Source of the DNA: a virus
Virus record (IMG/VR): IMGVR_UViG_3300005429_000004
Span: 1 to 29,974 of that record
Strand: one strand, 5' to 3'
DNA length: 29,974 nt
The notes beneath the pieces are model-generated. The model saw nothing but the letters and a program-made list of their open reading frames with translations, made no database searches and was not told the origin of the DNA. The translations under genes and the position numbers were made by a program. Of this stretch, positions 1 through 7,634 are shown piece after piece (positions within the stretch are counted from its first letter, which is position 1; the number at the start of each line of letters is the position of its first letter).

Positions 1-111
1 AAATGTATTCCAATTTGCTTGTTGATTAATCAGCATCCGATCCTTACTTTTAAATTTAGTTTGACCAGTTTGTGTTATATCAATTAATGTTTTGATTTCA
101 AATGATTGCAT
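1..111 (-). CDS. Conserved marine T4-like phage protein (partial, C-terminus off the window)
   Basis: Only the first 37 codons lie in the window; the frame stays open to the left edge. The N-terminus contains FEIKTLIDITQTGQTK and then a Q/N-rich stretch (INQQANWNT). From memory this resembles a short conserved protein of T4-like cyanophages and pelagiphages, with no assigned function. The start is the ATG ending at 111. A late-box-like CTAAGTATA lies just upstream on the same strand. Reasonably sure it is a gene; function unknown. Confidence 0.6.
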   Translation of the reverse strand, partial: MQSFEIKTLIDITQTGQTKFKSKDRMLINQQANWNTF

Positions 112-133
112 GACTTGTATACTTAGCGGTCAC

Positions 134-166
134 AAAAAAAGGGTCCAGTAAAACCTGAACCCTTTT
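134..166 (-). terminator. Rho-independent terminator after the 199-537 gene
   Basis: Read leftward, AAAAGGGT pairs with ACCCTTTT around an imperfect CAG/CTG extension, followed by a run of seven T. It sits about 35 bases beyond the stop of the leftward gene at 199-537, so it probably ends that transcript. The arms are A/T-flanked, so it may also act weakly in the other direction. Confidence 0.7.
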
Positions 167-198
167 CTGTACTGTTTTAATAGTAAAGTGTAATTAAA

Positions 199-537
199 TT
201 ACGCAGATACTATAAATTGTCCACCAGCAGTTGCAGTTGCACCTGAGGCATCATAATTTCCAGATCCTACTGCTGTACCTAAGTTACGTACTGCTACTTG
301 TAGTGCCGCCGCGTCCCATTGTGAATCGTCAACTACTACGTTAACTAATCCAGCTGTTCCTTCGCTGTTCATTGCGATTGGGTTAATTGCTTGTGCTAAT
401 GCTTCTAAGGCTTTACCAATTCCACCTTCAGCGGCTAATGATGCGCCTGCGTCGATTACGTAAAAACCTAAGTTTGCTGTTGAATATAAGGTCTCGTGTG
501 CGTGACCTAATCCGTTTGTTCTTGCTACTCCAGCCAT
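199..537 (-). CDS. Small alanine/glycine-rich probable virion protein
   Basis: 112 residues, rich in Ala, Gly, Asn and Thr, with no Cys, no signal peptide and no membrane segment. It begins MAGVARTNGLGHAHETLYST. This N-terminus resembles small proteins of marine T4-like phages that I remember as virion-associated, but I cannot prove this from sequence. The start is backed by a good Shine-Dalgarno (AGGAG, 7-base spacing). It is a single-gene unit: a late box lies at 599-606 and a terminator at 134-166. A strong late promoter, good ribosome site and dedicated terminator fit a structural protein made in quantity. Function is inferred. Confidence 0.7.
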   Translation of the reverse strand: MAGVARTNGLGHAHETLYSTANLGFYVIDAGASLAAEGGIGKALEALAQAINPIAMNSEGTAGLVNVVVDDSQWDAAALQVAVRNLGTAVGSGNYDASGATATAGGQFIVSA

Positions 538-598
538 TTTATTTCTCCTATTTTCTCTAATGACCCTGACATACTTTCTCTTGTATGTTAGTTAATAG

Positions 599-606
599 TA
601 TTTAGT
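599..606 (-). promoter_or_regulatory. Late promoter (ACTAAATA)
   Basis: The T4-like late box ACTAAATA on the minus strand lies about 60 bases upstream of the ATG at 537. The same octamer family (A/G/T-x-TAAATA) precedes many leftward and rightward genes of the left half. Confidence 0.65.
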
Positions 607-624
607 CGATTGGGGGAATTTTGG

Positions 625-1503
625 TTACTTTTTGCTCTGTAATGCTCGTTTTTGGAGTGCTTTAAGCATTGTGATGTATCCTGGGCCAGCTTTTACAATA
701 TCATCCAGTAATTTAATAGCCGGAAAGTAAGAAGCAATAAAAGGAGACGGAACACTTTTGCCTGCCTTTGCCATGTCTAAAAACTTTTTAGTACCTACTA
801 AGTTACGTGGACCTACAATGTATCTATAAAACATTAAGTCTTTATTTGATGTAGGTGTTTGGTCAGGAATACTAATTGTAGGTTCGTGATCCTTAACCAT
901 CGAAGTTTCTAAGTCTCTGTTAGTTGATAGTTCTTCTAAGTATGAAATTAAATCACTATTTCTTAATTTTGCTCTAGCGGCAAATAATAGTTTTGTTGTT
1001 ACTGACTTTTTGTCACGTATACTAGCAGTACCGTAATTAACAAGGTACCGTCTAATTGATTTATACTCGGAGTTTATGCGTAACATATTTTCTATACGCA
1101 TAAACAATTCTGAATTAGTACCAACAGTACCACCGGAAGCTATTTTATGAAGGTATCCATTTAATGCTAAGAGTGGAAATGATATACGTTTTCTCAAAGC
1201 CAATGCGGCCGCTGGATCTTTTAATTTATTAACTGCTTCTTCTGGTCCAGCTACAAAATATATTAAGTTATATAAATCAGTTCCATGCATACGAAAGTGC
1301 TTATAGTTTTGATTGTCTACAGTCTTTTTCGCATACCCATTAGCAATACCTTTAGAAGAACCTGGGTATTGCCTTAGTAACTCAAGAATCAATAGCGATA
1401 AGTATAGCCTTTCACCACAGTCAGTATATGATAACTTCTTTTGGTCAGTACTATTGCGAGTCATTCTCGCTTCATATATCTCGTCTAAGAATTTGAGTTC
1501 CAT
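625..1503 (-). CDS. Unknown T4-like phage protein, last gene of the NTase/ligase-like operon
   Basis: 292 residues, basic and largely helical in composition, with no recognisable catalytic motif, signal peptide or membrane segment. The N-terminal half has a YLSLLILELLRQYPGS segment and the C-terminus is Lys-rich (LQKRALQSKK). It starts five bases after the stop of the ligase-like gene at 1509-3011, so the two are almost certainly co-transcribed. The upstream AGTAGGCGAT gives only a modest ribosome site, which suggests translational coupling. If the two upstream genes form a nucleic-acid-modifying pair, this could be a partner, but nothing in its own sequence shows that. Confidence 0.75.
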   Translation of the reverse strand: MELKFLDEIYEARMTRNSTDQKKLSYTDCGERLYLSLLILELLRQYPGSSKGIANGYAKKTVDNQNYKHFRMHGTDLYNLIYFVAGPEEAVNKLKDPAAALALRKRISFPLLALNGYLHKIASGGTVGTNSELFMRIENMLRINSEYKSIRRYLVNYGTASIRDKKSVTTKLLFAARAKLRNSDLISYLEELSTNRDLETSMVKDHEPTISIPDQTPTSNKDLMFYRYIVGPRNLVGTKKFLDMAKAGKSVPSPFIASYFPAIKLLDDIVKAGPGYITMLKALQKRALQSKK

Positions 1504-1508
1504 ATCGC

Positions 1509-3011
1509 CTACTTCATATACTTGTCAGCAAAGATATTAATCATCTCTTTTGGATCTTTAACTGCAAGAAATTGTTCTAATCCAGCTGATTTTTGAATGT
1601 CTTTAGTAAACTCAAAACGTATAGCTGGCTTAACTCTATCAGTAGTTGCCATCATACGTAATGTTTTAGCTTGTGCTACATCAACTTTCATTTTTTTACC
1701 ATCATCAGTTGTAACGGTATTCAACGGCTTTGGATTAGATTGTGAATCTAATATTTTGCCTAATTGGTTAAACATCATATCTTGTTTAAATCCTGGATCG
1801 TCGTTATCGTCAACGTCTGCTGGATCAATACCTCTACGCATAAAGTCGGTATCTGTAAAGTCACTTGCTCTCATATTAGTCCCCTCTCGTTTTACTGCTC
1901 TGTTAGCCGCACTAAAGCCTGCACGATTAACTAGTTTTATATCTCCTTTTGGATTAGCTAATACATAACCTTCTCCTCCAGGCTTACCACCTATTGATGC
2001 TTTAACATCAGCAGGTTGATTTTCTAATTGATTAATGATATCATCTTTAACTCTCATGATACCGTTTACTGTTTGCCATAATGCATTAAAAGCCTTAATA
2101 TTTGTTTTTACATATTCAATAATTTTTGCTTGTTTATTTTTACTTACTTTGCTACCTGATAGCCATTGTACAAAGTCTTTACCTAGTTTATCTAATCCTG
2201 TATCAACTTTACTATTAGTATATGTATAAAGTATTTGAGAGAAGTCACTAACCTTCATTGCGGCTAATGTTTCTTTGTTTAATAAACTGTCAATCTCGTT
2301 AGCATTGTTACTTACAATTCCACTTACTTCTTTAATGCTACTCATGTCTACGTTTGGAGCATCAACTACAGTCACTGGTGGTAATACTAATACTTCTTTA
2401 CCTTCAAATAGAGGTGTTTGACCTAAAGGACCTTCGTTACCGTTTTGATCTACAACTCTATGAATAACTACACCAGTTTTACTTCTTGCTATTTGTTTAC
2501 CTATGTCACTATCTTTTTGTACTGTATATGTTACTGTATTAGGTTTAAAGGACAGCGTTTCACCTATTGTATCAGGAGTATTAAAGTATAACATGTCTCC
2601 TTTGAAATAGCCTTTGTGTTTTTTAGGTACAGCTTTTTCAAATTCGTCAAATACATCTTTCATATTGCCTGCAAATGCTTTATAACTGTCTGACTTCTCG
2701 CCACCTTTACCTCTACCAAGTAACATGGCCTGTAAGTCATCGCCACTTTGTGACTTACCATCATATCCTTTTGCACTAAAGCCTGACTTGTCTGTAAAGA
2801 CAAACTTGCCATCTGCATCACGACCAAATATTACAGCAGGTGATCCATCCCATTTGATTGTTACATCTTTGTGTCCACCTTTGGCCATGTTAGCTAAAGA
2901 TTGCAAAGCACGTTTGGCTCCAGCACTTCCTTCCCAGAAGATGATATCTTCTGCATGTTGGATACGTGCTTCCATTTCTTTTACAATTTGTTTAAATTCA
3001 AAAAATCTCAT
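1509..3011 (-). CDS. Ligase/nucleotidyltransferase-like phage protein (DUF6267-type)
   Basis: 500 residues. It has an ordered set of motifs like those of covalent nucleotidyltransferases (ATP-dependent DNA/RNA ligases, capping enzymes). These are KWDGSPAV at about 53-60 (motif I, K53 the candidate lysine), KGDMLYF at 137-143 (motif III-like, Asp in place of the usual Glu), GEGYVL at 346-351 (motif IV-like) and DIKLVNR at 357-363 (motif V-like). Residues about 215-340 form a helical insertion not found in small ligases, and 370-500 is a C-terminal extension without recognised motifs. From memory it belongs to a family widespread in T4-like cyanophages, usually labelled as unknown function. The ligase reading is my inference. 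It overlaps the nucleotidyltransferase gene stop by one base (TAATG) and is translationally coupled to it. A late promoter lies upstream of the operon. Confidence 0.75.
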   Translation of the reverse strand: MRFFEFKQIVKEMEARIQHAEDIIFWEGSAGAKRALQSLANMAKGGHKDVTIKWDGSPAVIFGRDADGKFVFTDKSGFSAKGYDGKSQSGDDLQAMLLGRGKGGEKSDSYKAFAGNMKDVFDEFEKAVPKKHKGYFKGDMLYFNTPDTIGETLSFKPNTVTYTVQKDSDIGKQIARSKTGVVIHRVVDQNGNEGPLGQTPLFEGKEVLVLPPVTVVDAPNVDMSSIKEVSGIVSNNANEIDSLLNKETLAAMKVSDFSQILYTYTNSKVDTGLDKLGKDFVQWLSGSKVSKNKQAKIIEYVKTNIKAFNALWQTVNGIMRVKDDIINQLENQPADVKASIGGKPGGEGYVLANPKGDIKLVNRAGFSAANRAVKREGTNMRASDFTDTDFMRRGIDPADVDDNDDPGFKQDMMFNQLGKILDSQSNPKPLNTVTTDDGKKMKVDVAQAKTLRMMATTDRVKPAIRFEFTKDIQKSAGLEQFLAVKDPKEMINIFADKYMK

Positions 3012-3715
3012 TATGGTAGCTCTAGTCCATCTTTTTCAAACCAGTCTTTGGCATCTTTAACTAAGTTTTCGTAATTAGGGTCTGCTTTAATTTTAGCATT
3101 AATTGATTCTACACTTTGTAAGTCTTGCGGAGTTGCAGTTGGACCCATTAAAGTCTTTGCAATAAACTTTGGATCCTTTGCACCTTCCAAAGGTTCGTTG
3201 CTTATTCTATCAACTAATCCATTTGAGGGGCTCCACTTATATCCTAGTGCTTTTGCTAACGAGGCAATCATAATCATACGGTGTTGGCCTTTAAAGTTAC
3301 TTTTTGCGTCCATGCCACCTAAAGCAAATTTCATAAACTTCTGATCACCAAACATTAAATCTGTTTGTACAAATCCGTTTTTCTCATTACCTCTAATAGG
3401 TGTTTTAAAATGTACTGAAATACCAGACTTTCGAATCCATTGTTTAGGCTCGTCATCAGGATGATTTTTAACTACCCATGCTTGTAATTTTCCTACTAGA
3501 TCGTCTTTACTAACTTTATCTTTCTCAATAGCAACATCTAAATCACCACTAGTGTCTTTAACACCAGTACTGCCAAGCATATGGCCTTTATGATCTAATC
3601 CAGTGATCTTTTCAAGCCAACCTAATGTAGGCTTTACATCTGCTTTATTAATACGGATTGTAGCTGGTTCGCCCTCAGCATTTTTGAATATGTTACCGCC
3701 TTCATTGAGAATCAT
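3011..3715 (-). CDS. DNA polymerase beta-superfamily nucleotidyltransferase
   Basis: 234 residues from the ATG at 3715, chosen because AAGGAA lies six bases upstream; an ATG 18 bases earlier lacks a good site. The superfamily signature is clear: GSTGVKDTSGDLDVAI at about 48-63 (GS motif, then metal ligands D58 and D60) and a third acidic residue in VQTDLMF (D119). Such enzymes move a nucleotide onto RNA, protein or a small molecule; the acceptor cannot be read here. The surrounding sequence (FKTPIRG, the GQHRMIMI helix) resembles marine T4-like phage homologues. It overlaps the upstream gene by 14 bases and the ligase-like gene by one base, a tight operon that suggests a joint function. Confidence 0.8.
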   Translation of the reverse strand: MILNEGGNIFKNAEGEPATIRINKADVKPTLGWLEKITGLDHKGHMLGSTGVKDTSGDLDVAIEKDKVSKDDLVGKLQAWVVKNHPDDEPKQWIRKSGISVHFKTPIRGNEKNGFVQTDLMFGDQKFMKFALGGMDAKSNFKGQHRMIMIASLAKALGYKWSPSNGLVDRISNEPLEGAKDPKFIAKTLMGPTATPQDLQSVESINAKIKADPNYENLVKDAKDWFEKDGLELP

Positions 3716-3968
3716 TTGTTTTCCTTGCTTCAACTATTTTATCAACGCCACGTTTAAATTTACGAGGATCACCACTTCTAATACTGTTTATAAAACGTCT
3801 TTCTAATTCTGCGGCTGTATCTGCGTCATAACTATCAGTTATTCTGTTTAATAAATTAATCGAACTTTCAATTAAGTTATTCCCTGTTGACTGTATTAAT
3901 GCTTCGTTATCAGTCGTACGGTGAATACTGTTTAGTTCTTCGAGTATAGATCTAGTGGTTCTTTTCAT
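3702..3968 (-). CDS. Small helical protein, first gene of the NTase/ligase-like operon
   Basis: 88 residues, highly charged and probably all-helical, with ILEELNSIHR near the start and ELERRFINSIRSGDPRKF in the second half. No known domain. The ATG at 3968 has an AGGAA site and lies 20 bases from a late box at 3988-3995. Its end overlaps the nucleotidyltransferase start by 14 bases. It could be a small partner of that enzyme (polymerase-beta-type enzymes often pair with a small helical protein), but that is speculation. Confidence 0.7.
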   Translation of the reverse strand: MKRTTRSILEELNSIHRTTDNEALIQSTGNNLIESSINLLNRITDSYDADTAAELERRFINSIRSGDPRKFKRGVDKIVEARKTNDSQ

Positions 3969-3987
3969 GGTTTCGTTTCCTATACTG

Positions 3988-3995
3988 TATTTAGT
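3988..3995 (-). promoter_or_regulatory. Late promoter (ACTAAATA) for the 3968-625 operon
   Basis: ACTAAATAC on the minus strand lies 20 bases upstream of the first gene of the leftward four-gene operon. It is divergent from the rightward late boxes of the lipase gene. Confidence 0.65.
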
Positions 3996-4039
3996 TGCCT
4001 GTGTGTAAATACTTCGACGATAAGGTGCTGGCGCATGGA

Positions 4040-4047
4040 GATAAATA
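4040..4047 (+). promoter_or_regulatory. Late promoter (GATAAATA) for the lipase operon
   Basis: GATAAATAC lies 47 bases upstream of the lipase ATG. A second box, TGTAAATA, lies at 4004-4011, so the gene may have tandem late starts. Confidence 0.65.
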
Positions 4048-4094
4048 CCTATATTATTACTATACCATAAACTAATAAAAATAAAGGAATATTA

Positions 4095-4937
4095 ATGTTC
4101 AGTAAAAAATTAACGAAACCAATAGCTAATTTATCATTTGAACACCGTGCATTACTTTTTGCTGAACTAAGTGCTATTGCTTATTATGAAGGGGAAGATG
4201 CAACTCGAGAAGGTAAAAAGCTAGGCTTTACTACTATAGAATACTATAATATTAAAGGTGCAGAAGCATATCGTTTTATGAATAAGCATGATTTTGTAAT
4301 TGCTTGTCGTGGAACACAACCTAAACAATGGAACGATATTAAAGCTGATGCAGAAGCATGGCCTGTTGTTTCAGAAACAGTCGGACGAGTTCATAAAGGA
4401 TTTAAACATGAAGTTGATAAGTTGTGGCCTCAAATAGAAGAAGACTTAGAAAGAGAACAAGCAGAACGTAACGTTTGGTTTACTGGACATTCGTTAGGTG
4501 CAGGCATGGCAACTATATGTGCAAGTCGTTGTAAAGGCGAAAATAAATGTACGAATCCTAAAGAGTTACATACTTATGGAACTCCAAGGGTTGGTTGGCC
4601 TAGTTACATTAATCATATTCCGTTCAAACATTACCGTTGGAGAAACAATAATGATATTGTTACTCGTGTACCAATGCGTTGGATGGGTTATAAACATCAC
4701 GGCACTTGTCATTACTTTAACCATTTTGGTAACCTTAGAAACTATACACCTTGGCAAATAGCTAAGGATCGTTGGCGTGGATTTTTTGTTAGTATATTAA
4801 AAGGTAAGTTTGATCCTATTTCTGATCATAATATTAATGAATATATTAAACACTTAAACAATTTAGCAAATAGTAGTAAAGAAGTTCCGCAACCATCTGC
4901 TATGAAAAGTTTAGATCCAATTACATTAATGCGTTAA
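4095..4937 (+). CDS. Class 3 lipase-like alpha/beta hydrolase
   Basis: 280 residues. It carries the nucleophile elbow GHSLGAG (S133) after a hydrophobic strand (VWFT), an oxyanion-side CRGTQPKQWND segment (71-81), a candidate catalytic Asp in NNNDIVTRVP (D187) and a His in the KHHGTCHYF region (about 201-206). This order is that of fungal-type class 3 lipases. There is no signal peptide, so it acts in the cytoplasm or is released by lysis. Substrate unknown; a lipid ester or membrane phospholipid is a reasonable guess. Start supported by AAAGGAA. It is followed after four bases by an SGNH-like hydrolase, giving two esterase-type enzymes in one late operon. Confidence 0.85.
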   Translation: MFSKKLTKPIANLSFEHRALLFAELSAIAYYEGEDATREGKKLGFTTIEYYNIKGAEAYRFMNKHDFVIACRGTQPKQWNDIKADAEAWPVVSETVGRVHKGFKHEVDKLWPQIEEDLEREQAERNVWFTGHSLGAGMATICASRCKGENKCTNPKELHTYGTPRVGWPSYINHIPFKHYRWRNNNDIVTRVPMRWMGYKHHGTCHYFNHFGNLRNYTPWQIAKDRWRGFFVSILKGKFDPISDHNINEYIKHLNNLANSSKEVPQPSAMKSLDPITLMR

Positions 4938-4941
4938 TACA

Positions 4942-5646
4942 ATGAAGAATAACTGGTTTGATATAGACTATGTCAAAACATCAACACCAACGTTATATGC
5001 ATTTGGGTGTAGTTATACTTACGGTCAAGGATTAGAAGATTGTAACGGTAAGCCATCTAAATCAAGTTATGCCTCAATATTAGGCCGTCATGCTAATCGA
5101 ACTGTAAGGAACTTATCTTTTCCTGGTTCTAGTAACAAAGAAATATTATATACTCTCAAATTAGTTCAAGAACACTTTAAGCCAAATGATTTAATTATCT
5201 TCCAATGGACTTATATAAATCGTTCAATGATGATTTCAAAAGATGGGGATCTGGATCGATGGGGGGTTGACTTTGATCCTGAACGTAGAACTGATAGACT
5301 AGGTGCTTGGATAAAATCTAAAAAAGCAAAAGGGTATTATCAAACAGTTTGGAGCCCCGATGACGATCCTCATACAACTTCCTGGTATATAAATTATGCT
5401 GAATTGTCTTTAAGAAAGCAAGGAATTAAAAGCATATTACATTTTCAACCGCCTGGGCTAGATAATCTAGAAGCAAAATTAATATCAGATTTACTTGAAC
5501 CTGATATAGAATATTGCAAGTATAATATAGTAGATTATTATATTGATAAAGCACAAGACGGGCAACACCCTGGACTTAACTCACAATGTGAGTTTGCATC
5601 TGCTCTAATCAAAGATTATCGTAAGATGTTTAGTGTAACCCGTTAG
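4942..5646 (+). CDS. SGNH/GDSL-like hydrolase
   Basis: 234 residues. The N-terminal block FGCSYTYGQGL (S24) matches SGNH block I, FPGSSN supplies the Gly of block II, FQWTYINRS the Asn-type block III, and DGQHPGLN near the C-terminus (D206, H209) the Asp-x-x-His of block V. Such enzymes cleave ester or acetyl groups from lipids, sugars or peptidoglycan. No signal peptide. It has no clear ribosome site and starts four bases after the lipase stop, so it is probably coupled. Its last 17 bases overlap the end of the convergent PiT-like gene. Confidence 0.75.
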   Translation: MKNNWFDIDYVKTSTPTLYAFGCSYTYGQGLEDCNGKPSKSSYASILGRHANRTVRNLSFPGSSNKEILYTLKLVQEHFKPNDLIIFQWTYINRSMMISKDGDLDRWGVDFDPERRTDRLGAWIKSKKAKGYYQTVWSPDDDPHTTSWYINYAELSLRKQGIKSILHFQPPGLDNLEAKLISDLLEPDIEYCKYNIVDYYIDKAQDGQHPGLNSQCEFASALIKDYRKMFSVTR

Positions 5647-6610
5647 GTATAATAACATAGTGTATTGACAATACAATTCCTACTGACACAATTAGTCCTA
5701 ACATCATTTTTAAGAAGTCACGGCCTATTATAGGAAACACATACTTAAACTTATAGTTTTCCATAAGTGTTGATATTGCAAGTTCTCTTCCACATAACAA
5801 TCCAACAAAGACCCAAGTAGTACTCATAGGAATATCATTATACTCTCTAAAGAACATTAATATAAATGCATATACTACATTAATTAATGTTGCTGAACGC
5901 ACATACCTAGTGCCAGTCTTTTCTAAAACAACGTGTTGAATCTTTCCTCCACGTTCATAAAACGTGTATCCTAAGAATACTATAAACACAACAGATACAA
6001 AAAGCATCCATTCAACGGATAATACTCTAGGAAGGAATACAGCAATATTGGCCATGTCGTGTGATAACCAAGTGTACCATAAGAATGCTGTAGTGATCCA
6101 ACTACCAACACGCCAATAAACTTTATGTGTTTCAGGTACCTTATCTGCTTTCTCATCTATAACACGTTCAACTACCATCCAAATAGCATAAGCAACTATT
6201 GCCGCTAAGGCATATCCTATAATAGATTTAACTAACATCTTTTCTAATACAAATGTACTAGCAAATGCAGACAGGACTAAGAAACTTGTTGATACAGGTA
6301 CGCCAACTCGTGTTAGTAATAGAAGTACAAGTGGAGCAGTTGCATGGTACCATTGTACTTCTTGGAAAGGTATTTTGTTTAGTCTACCAAATGATATGTC
6401 GCCCCCGTTAATATACCACCCATACCATAATGTAAATATTAAAACTGCTGATGCTGATAGCCAAAGTGTTTGCCAATTAAATGATGGCTCTGTGTTACCT
6501 GGATGATCTGAGTTAGATGCTATCCAAGGACCTAATGTTTGTACACTATCATTAGCAACAACCGAGTATGCCGCAAGAATAAATCCTACGATCATATAAG
6601 TTAATTCCAT
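5630..6610 (-). CDS. PiT-family-like inorganic phosphate transporter
   Basis: 326 residues with about eight to ten hydrophobic segments. The N-terminal AYSVVANDSVQTLGPW resembles the GAND-V-N-x-x-GP signature of the PHO4/PiT family. Two P-x-ST motifs follow: GVPVSTSFLVLSAF (about 103-116) and IPMSTTWVFVGLLCG (about 261-275), as in the family's repeated halves. It is much shorter than cellular PitA (about 500 residues). It would bring phosphate across the inner membrane, useful to a phage in phosphate-poor ocean. It lies three bases after the zinc-ribbon gene and ends an operon under a consensus sigma70 promoter (7297-7325), so it should be made early. Substrate is inferred. Confidence 0.72.
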   Translation of the reverse strand: MELTYMIVGFILAAYSVVANDSVQTLGPWIASNSDHPGNTEPSFNWQTLWLSASAVLIFTLWYGWYINGGDISFGRLNKIPFQEVQWYHATAPLVLLLLTRVGVPVSTSFLVLSAFASTFVLEKMLVKSIIGYALAAIVAYAIWMVVERVIDEKADKVPETHKVYWRVGSWITTAFLWYTWLSHDMANIAVFLPRVLSVEWMLFVSVVFIVFLGYTFYERGGKIQHVVLEKTGTRYVRSATLINVVYAFILMFFREYNDIPMSTTWVFVGLLCGRELAISTLMENYKFKYVFPIIGRDFLKMMLGLIVSVGIVLSIHYVIIPNGLH

Positions 6611-6613
6611 ATT

Positions 6614-6835
6614 TTATTCCTTCTTCTCCTCTTTTGGTTTTTGTTTCTTATTACTATAGCCATCTTTAGCCCAACCATTTCCTTTGAGTTGAAAAGATGG
6701 TGCATCTATATCTCTTTCCATAACACCTGTACAACCTCCTTGTTCACAAGGAAACTTCTTATCTCGTTTGTCAACATCTATTATAATTTCATCTGAATAA
6801 CCACACATATTACATCTGTAAGTATAAATCGGCAT
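6614..6835 (-). CDS. FmdB-type zinc-ribbon protein
   Basis: 73 residues. MPIYTYRCNMCGYSDEI is the standard opening of the FmdB/CxxC_CxxC_SSSS family. The first pair is C-x-x-C, the second is in PCEQGGC, giving a likely structural zinc site, followed by a Lys/Glu-rich tail. The family is often called regulatory, but its function is not established. It overlaps the PDZ-like gene by one base (TAATG) and sits three bases before the transporter, so the three are co-expressed. Confidence 0.8.
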   Translation of the reverse strand: MPIYTYRCNMCGYSDEIIIDVDKRDKKFPCEQGGCTGVMERDIDAPSFQLKGNGWAKDGYSNKKQKPKEEKKE

Positions 6836-7200
6836 TATTTTATTTCCGTAAAGTCTGGTGGGAAAAATATACCATGCCTCAAATCCATTTGATTCAATGT
6901 AATCTTCCCATCTTTTTTTAATATTTTAAACTTGGGTTCATCATCGGGCATTAATGCCATCAAATCAAATATTGTAATATCTTCTCCATTTATTTCTAAA
7001 ATAATGTCTCCCTTATGAATACTCCATCTTCTAAAGGCACTCAACTTTCTAACATTTGTTATTATAAAATCACCATTAGTATTTTCCAGTACTGTAATTT
7101 TTAAATTACTTAAATACATTGGTGTGAAATTATTTATATTCTTATTCGGCCAAGCATGTGCATTAGATGTTAATAACAGTATAATAATTAAATATTTCAT
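6835..7200 (-). CDS. Exported PDZ-like protein
   Basis: 121 residues with an N-terminal signal peptide (KYLIIILLLTSNAHA, cleavage likely after AHA). Then comes a region resembling a PDZ core: WSIHKGDIILEINGEDIT, followed by PDDEPKFKILKKDGKITL. The G-D-I-I-L-x-I-N-G pattern is the typical PDZ ligand-groove strand. It would sit in the periplasm, perhaps guiding a protease or binding C-terminal peptides. First gene of the transporter operon, with AGGTGA seven bases upstream of its ATG. Confidence 0.72.
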   Translation of the reverse strand: MKYLIIILLLTSNAHAWPNKNINNFTPMYLSNLKITVLENTNGDFIITNVRKLSAFRRWSIHKGDIILEINGEDITIFDLMALMPDDEPKFKILKKDGKITLNQMDLRHGIFFPPDFTEIK

Positions 7201-7313
7201 TCTCTAGTCACCTGTGTAAAGTTTTTAACTTTTTCTACTATCAACTTATCTGGAAACTTATCGTCTAATATATCCCCTGTATGATTTAATAGCTGTATTA
7301 TATCACATTCTAT
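7197..7313 (-). other. Open frame without start codon upstream of the PDZ-like gene (possible truncated gene)
   Basis: A 38-codon frame, of which about 31 codons (from NHTGDILDDKFPDKLIVEK on) lie in the transcribed leader. It ends at a TGA overlapping the next ATG (ATGA), the arrangement used by coupled phage genes. It has no in-frame ATG, and its 5' part runs into the sigma70 promoter. It may be the tail of a gene whose front was replaced by the promoter, or a frame starting at a TTG, or chance. Confidence 0.25.
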
Positions 7314-7325
7314 CTATTATGTCAA
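7297..7325 (-). promoter_or_regulatory. Consensus sigma70 promoter, leftward (PDZ/FmdB/PiT operon)
   Basis: On the minus strand TTGACA (7320-7325) and TATAAT (7297-7302) are both perfect and are separated by exactly 17 bases. This is an early-type promoter in a region otherwise dominated by late boxes. Confidence 0.85.
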
Positions 7326-7330
7326 CCTTT

Positions 7331-7359
7331 TTGACACTTTATATAAATACCCATATAAT
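7331..7359 (+). promoter_or_regulatory. Consensus sigma70 promoter, rightward
   Basis: TTGACA (7331-7336), a 17-base spacer and TATAAT (7354-7359) are all consensus. Its -35 faces the leftward -35 five bases away (TGTCAA ccttt TTGACA), forming a palindromic divergent hub. A perfect late box lies inside its spacer. Confidence 0.82.
7342..7349 (+). promoter_or_regulatory. Perfect T4-type late promoter nested in the early promoter
   Basis: TATAAATA, the exact T4 late consensus, lies inside the 17-base spacer of the rightward sigma70 promoter. The downstream genes could therefore be read both early and late. Confidence 0.6.
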
Positions 7360-7436
7360 CAATACAGACACTGGAAAAGACTAGGGTATTGCTATTCCTT
7401 AAGCATATTTTTTAACAATTTATACTTAAGGTAAAA

Positions 7437-7571
7437 ATGGCATACAAAGTAAAACGACTAATTTGCAGAATGCGAATGTGGTATGCTGAAGTTCGAGGAC
7501 ATAAAGGTAAAAGATGGAACTACGAACCTTCAGAACACTACATGGGCAGATCCAGATCCAAGAAACATTAA
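7437..7571 (+). CDS. 44-residue strongly basic protein
   Basis: MAYKVKRLICRMRMWYAEV opens a 44-residue, Arg/Lys/Trp/Tyr-rich protein ending GRSRSKKH. It has two aromatic-basic clusters and no recognised domain. Such a charge profile suits nucleic-acid binding or docking to an acidic host protein. AAGG lies nine bases upstream of the ATG. It is the first gene behind the nested early/late promoter. A weak inverted repeat (CCTTAAG with CTTAAGG) spans its leader. Too short to assign a function. Confidence 0.6.
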   Translation: MAYKVKRLICRMRMWYAEVRGHKGKRWNYEPSEHYMGRSRSKKH

Positions 7572-7599
7572 TTTAAACCACTTTTAGTACGGTTTTCGC

Positions 7600-7631
7600 T
7601 TGACCTATGTAAATACTTGTGTTACTATAAT
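7600..7631 (+). promoter_or_regulatory. Possible early/late promoter of the 7635-7860 RNA
   Basis: TTGACC at 7600-7605 is followed by TACTAT at the 17-base position and TATAAT at 20 bases, with a late-like TGTAAATA in between. The layout copies the hub at 7331-7359 but is degenerate. Confidence 0.4.
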
Positions 7632-7634
7632 CAT

